This document shows positions 13,499 to 16,272 of a stretch of 16,272 nucleotides of DNA, piece after piece. The stretch is taken from the NCBI GenBank assembly GCA_964633825.1, contig CAZWHE010000090.1, positions 1-16,272 on the forward strand, in the 5' to 3' direction. The stretch is from CAZWHE01 sp964633825. Lineage in GTDB: Bacteria; Planctomycetota; B15-G4; CAYZWU01. Both the position numbers and the translations under genes were made by a program. The notes under the pieces were generated by a model. That model did no database searches, was not told the origin of the DNA, and saw only the letters and a program-made list of their open reading frames with translations. How positions within the stretch are numbered: the first letter of the stretch is position 1; each line of letters opens with the position of its first letter.

Positions 13499-14815
13499 AT
13501 GAGACGTTTGATCGATGAGCAACTTGCTGCCTGGAAGAGCTCTTCCCGCAGAAAGCCACTGATTGTCCGCGGTGCCAGACAAGTGGGCAAGACATGGTCA
13601 ATCGAGCGGTTCGGCGGGCTGGAGTTTGACGGCGTCGCCAAGATCGACTTCGAGAAGCGACCGGACGTGGCTCCACTCTTCGACGGCGATCTCTCGCCGC
13701 TCAGGCTCCTCGATCAATTGGAATTGGTTTTTGGGCGGAAGATACATCGGGGCAAGACGCTGCTCTTCCTCGATGAAATCCAAGCCTGCCCCCGCGCGAT
13801 CACGGCCCTGCGCTACTTCTATGAAGAAACTCCCGAATTGCATGTCATTGCCGCAGGGTCGCTGCTCGAGTTCGCGTTGGGAGGGATCGCCGTTCCGGTC
13901 GGCAGAGTCTCCTACCTGGACATGTATCCCATGACCTTCCAAGAGTACCTGATCGCTACGGGTAACGAACCGGCTGCCGAAACCATCGTCCAACAGCCGA
14001 CAGCACTGGCAGAGCCAATCCACCAGATGCTTCTGGATGCGTTGAAAAGGTATTTCTTTGTCGGGGGTTTGCCTGAATGTGTATCGACAGCGGTTTCCGG
14101 AGGATCGCTGCTCGATGTCTTCAACCTGCAGGATGACATCCTTAGTGCATACCGCAACGACTTCGCGAAGTACGCGGGGAGGTCTGACAAGACCTGTCTT
14201 GACGCCGTGATGGTGCATGTTGCCCGTCAGGTCGGCCAACAGATCAAGTACACCGGCCTCGGCGATGCTCACTCGGGACAGACCAACCGCAAGGCGTTCG
14301 AGCTGCTTTGCATGGCGCGTGTTCTCCACAAGATTCCCTCCGCGCGACCTGCCGCTCTCCCTTTCGGAGCCTCTGCAAAGGAGAAGCGTTTCAAGGCTGC
14401 GTTTCTTGACGTCGGGTTGATGCAGCGGCTGTGCGGTCTGCCCGTGGATCGCGAAATGCAGCACCGCGATCTACTCGATATCCACAAGGGACGACTCGCC
14501 GAGCAGTTCGTTGCTCAGGAACTACTGGTGACGCACCGGCGCGAATTGTTCTTCTGGTCTCGAGAGGCCCGCGGCAGTCAGGCCGAAGTCGATTTCCTTG
14601 CTGTTCACGACGGCCGAATCCATCCTGTCGAGGTCAAATCGGGAAGGGGCGGACAGCTCCGAAGCCTCCACCTGGCGCTTCAGACTTACCCCACATGCGG
14701 GGAAGGACTGGTCCTGTACGGTGGCCCATACGAAGACCGTCCCGAACAACGGCTGCGGTTCATTCCGCTTTACTATGCGGGAACACTCGGCCCCGATCCG
14801 GCAACCCGGCCGTGA
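13499..14815 (+). CDS. AAA+ ATPase with DUF4143 C-terminus (AAA_14 family), second copy
   Basis: A 438-residue AAA_14/DUF4143 ATPase. Walker A GARQVGKT (25-32), Walker B LLFLDEIQ (88-95), sensor-like AAGSLLEFAL (118-127), the typical YPMTFQEYL (143-151) and FVGGLPECV (187-195). In the DUF4143 part, AFLDVGLM (301-308) and GRLAEQFVAQEL (331-342), then a PD-(D/E)XK-like core with D365 (EVDFL) and E378/K380 (VEVK). All expected residues are present, so it is probably intact. The ATG at 13499 follows AAAGGA at 8 nt; the longer open frame upstream is AT-rich promoter sequence. It belongs to a different subgroup from the copy at 2621-3769, judged by motif wording. It converges with the GHKL gene, 52 bp apart. 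Function of this family is unsettled. Confidence 0.88.
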   Translation: MRRLIDEQLAAWKSSSRRKPLIVRGARQVGKTWSIERFGGLEFDGVAKIDFEKRPDVAPLFDGDLSPLRLLDQLELVFGRKIHRGKTLLFLDEIQACPRAITALRYFYEETPELHVIAAGSLLEFALGGIAVPVGRVSYLDMYPMTFQEYLIATGNEPAAETIVQQPTALAEPIHQMLLDALKRYFFVGGLPECVSTAVSGGSLLDVFNLQDDILSAYRNDFAKYAGRSDKTCLDAVMVHVARQVGQQIKYTGLGDAHSGQTNRKAFELLCMARVLHKIPSARPAALPFGASAKEKRFKAAFLDVGLMQRLCGLPVDREMQHRDLLDIHKGRLAEQFVAQELLVTHRRELFFWSREARGSQAEVDFLAVHDGRIHPVEVKSGRGGQLRSLHLALQTYPTCGEGLVLYGGPYEDRPEQRLRFIPLYYAGTLGPDPATRP

Positions 14816-14867
14816 ACGTCGATCGTCATCCTCCATCTGAAAGCAGCAAGCGCAGGCCGACAGAATT

Positions 14868-16272
14868 TTAGCGCAGGTTGTCCTCTGTGTAGAGCGATAG
14901 TTCGATCATCCGCTCAAGAAGCTGATCAGGCGGAATGCCGGGGAAATTCCGGCAGACGAGCTCCTTTGCGAAGAGCCGGCAGATGTAGCGCAGCTTGCGC
15001 GCCCGTTTTCTCGATGCGAACACGAAGTCCCTGTGCCCGTTGTTGATGACAATGAGATTGTTATCCTCGTCGTACTTCGACCGCCATAGTTTACCGGGTG
15101 CGCGGCGATAGGTGTATCCGGGAAGGCCCCGTTTCGTGTCAGTGCTTCCCTTTGGAGCCTGTACCAGGGAATCGGTGATCGTGACGAGGGCTTCGCCCGC
15201 GCAGATCACATTGTCCTGCGTGGCCGTGACCTCGATCCGCGTGAGGCCCGGCTCGTTAGAGGCCAGGAAAGTGGTGTTCGGCCCGGTGTCGCCGATGAGC
15301 AGGCCCTCTCCCTCGGTGATACGCCAGGCAAAGGTCGCATCCCTCTCCACCAGCCGCCGCCGCTTATCCCGGGGCGATGCCCGGAACTCCTTTTCTTCGT
15401 TGACCGGCATGGCGCACGATCCGGGCAGAACGCGGACGCTGAACAGCGGTCCGGCGAATTCGAAGAACGAGCGCTGCGGCTCTTCGTCTTCGCCTGTATC
15501 GAGAGCCGCTGCAGCGCCGGCAGCGCCTTCATCGGTTTCAACGCTCTCCTCGATCCGCGAACCGCCACAGCGCACTCTCGATCCACGGTCTCCCGTGCCG
15601 ATGTCGAACCAGTCGTATTCCTCCCGGGGAAGCGCGGCCAGCGCCTCGCGAAGTGCTCTTTGAACGGCCCTGAGGATGCGGCGGCTTGCCCGCTGTTCTT
15701 CGGCCTCGCGCTGCTCGGCAACGAGGGCGGACAGCCTCTCCTCCGTTGGTTCGAGCGCCTTGGCGAAGGCGCCGAACGCGTCGTCCATAACGATGCCTCC
15801 CCGTGTACCGGGAGTGAGGTGCAGAAACGGGGCGTCCACGATTCCCTCGAGATGCCCGGAGGTCCATGGCTCCCGGTCGAACCGGTCGAGGGAGGCGATC
15901 GATTCGATCACGCGCGTTCCGGATCGGTAGATACCGACCCTGTTTTGCGGGTTCTCCTGTGTCAGGTAGATTTCGAGATAGATGTCCCCCAGAGGCGTGC
16001 CCGCAACGGGGAGGTCGCGAAGCAGGCGGCCCGAGAACTGGCGCGGTTCCACTGTGAATTCCTTGCGCGCCGTGCGGTCCGCGATGCGGATGGTGACGCC
16101 CGTTGACCTGATGCGGTCCCGCAGCTCTGAGGCGAGGTACCACTGGATCTTTTCGCCGGTGACCATGCGCAGGCCCGGGAGAAGGGGGCTCACGCACAAC
16201 TCCGTGCCCGCAACGGGCAGGAGCGTACGCCGCTGGCGAATCGTGTAGCCGGGATCGCCCTTGGCCATGCGC
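14868..16272 (-). CDS. GHKL (Hsp90/MutL-like) ATPase, C-terminal part with Ig-like domain; runs off the right edge
   Basis: The frame is open to the window end, so the N-terminal Bergerat ATP-binding fold lies outside; the ATG at 16268 is internal. Visible from the left end of the fragment: the end of an ATP lid (KGDPGYTIRQRR), then LLPVAGTELCVSPLLPGLR and RDRIRSTGVTIRIADRTARK, the beta-rich transducer-like region of GHKL proteins, to about residue 105. A helical, Glu/Arg-rich coiled coil spans about 170-215, an acidic linker 240-262 and an Ig-like beta domain about 272-366 (SVRVLPGSCAMPVNEEKEFR to AGEALVTITDSL). A conserved-looking helical end follows (RSKYDEDNNLIVINNGHRDF, then RYICRLFAKELV). 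GHKL ATPases act as ATP-driven clamps. I recall this architecture from uncharacterised island proteins next to helicases, but cannot name a system. Confidence 0.75.
   Translation of the reverse strand, partial: RMAKGDPGYTIRQRRTLLPVAGTELCVSPLLPGLRMVTGEKIQWYLASELRDRIRSTGVTIRIADRTARKEFTVEPRQFSGRLLRDLPVAGTPLGDIYLEIYLTQENPQNRVGIYRSGTRVIESIASLDRFDREPWTSGHLEGIVDAPFLHLTPGTRGGIVMDDAFGAFAKALEPTEERLSALVAEQREAEEQRASRRILRAVQRALREALAALPREEYDWFDIGTGDRGSRVRCGGSRIEESVETDEGAAGAAAALDTGEDEEPQRSFFEFAGPLFSVRVLPGSCAMPVNEEKEFRASPRDKRRRLVERDATFAWRITEGEGLLIGDTGPNTTFLASNEPGLTRIEVTATQDNVICAGEALVTITDSLVQAPKGSTDTKRGLPGYTYRRAPGKLWRSKYDEDNNLIVINNGHRDFVFASRKRARKLRYICRLFAKELVCRNFPGIPPDQLLERMIELSLYTEDNLR

Noticed and set aside
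13598..14464. Minus-strand frame of 288 residues
   Set aside because: Antisense shadow of the second AAA ATPase.

Overview
The window reads as bacterial accessory DNA: bacterial Shine-Dalgarno sequences, rho-independent hairpins, a CCA-encoding tRNA 3' end, and genes typical of genomic islands. Most of it is GC-rich, with AT-rich patches at 11910-12020 and 13380-13500. I cannot name the genus. A methyltransferase gene with an in-frame UGA and a SECIS-like hairpin suggests a selenocysteine-using Gram-negative lineage such as Desulfobacterota, but that is inference.

The layout is set by two 46-bp near-identical copies (45/46) of the 3' part of a tRNA-Met(CAT) gene at 2559-2604 and 11865-11910. 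Both read on the minus strand and both stop at the anticodon loop. An element that integrates at a tRNA 3' end leaves the intact tRNA at one end and a 3' fragment at the other, so two fragments in the same orientation imply tandem islands. The intact tRNA should lie to the right of the window. Left of 2559 is remnant mobile DNA: a HerA/VirB4-like ATPase lacking its N-terminus, an AlpA-type helix-turn-helix protein and a RadC-type JAB protein. The central island (about 2605-11864, roughly 9.3 kb) has no visible integrase. It carries an AAA/DUF4143 ATPase, a CcbP-like protein, an archaeo-eukaryotic-primase/SF2-helicase fusion, a frame-disrupted pair of uncharacterised genes, a phage Gp157-like protein and a SWIM-zinc SNF2 helicase with a SEC-C gene remnant just upstream. 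All are on the minus strand except the Gp157-like gene.

The right part (11911-16272) starts with a 190-bp MITE-like hairpin. Next come an ArsM-like methyltransferase that I read as a selenoprotein through UGA at 12404, a second AAA/DUF4143 ATPase with palindromes over its promoter and ribosome binding site, and the C-terminal part of a large GHKL ATPase that runs off the right edge.

The central island is the best candidate for an undescribed system. It joins a primase-helicase able to act on single-stranded or forked DNA, an SNF2 translocase, a Gp157-like phage-derived protein and small accessory proteins, packaged at a tRNA site. This composition resembles anti-mobile-element (TOTE-type) conflict systems. 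The joint function is inferred from domains and linkage only.
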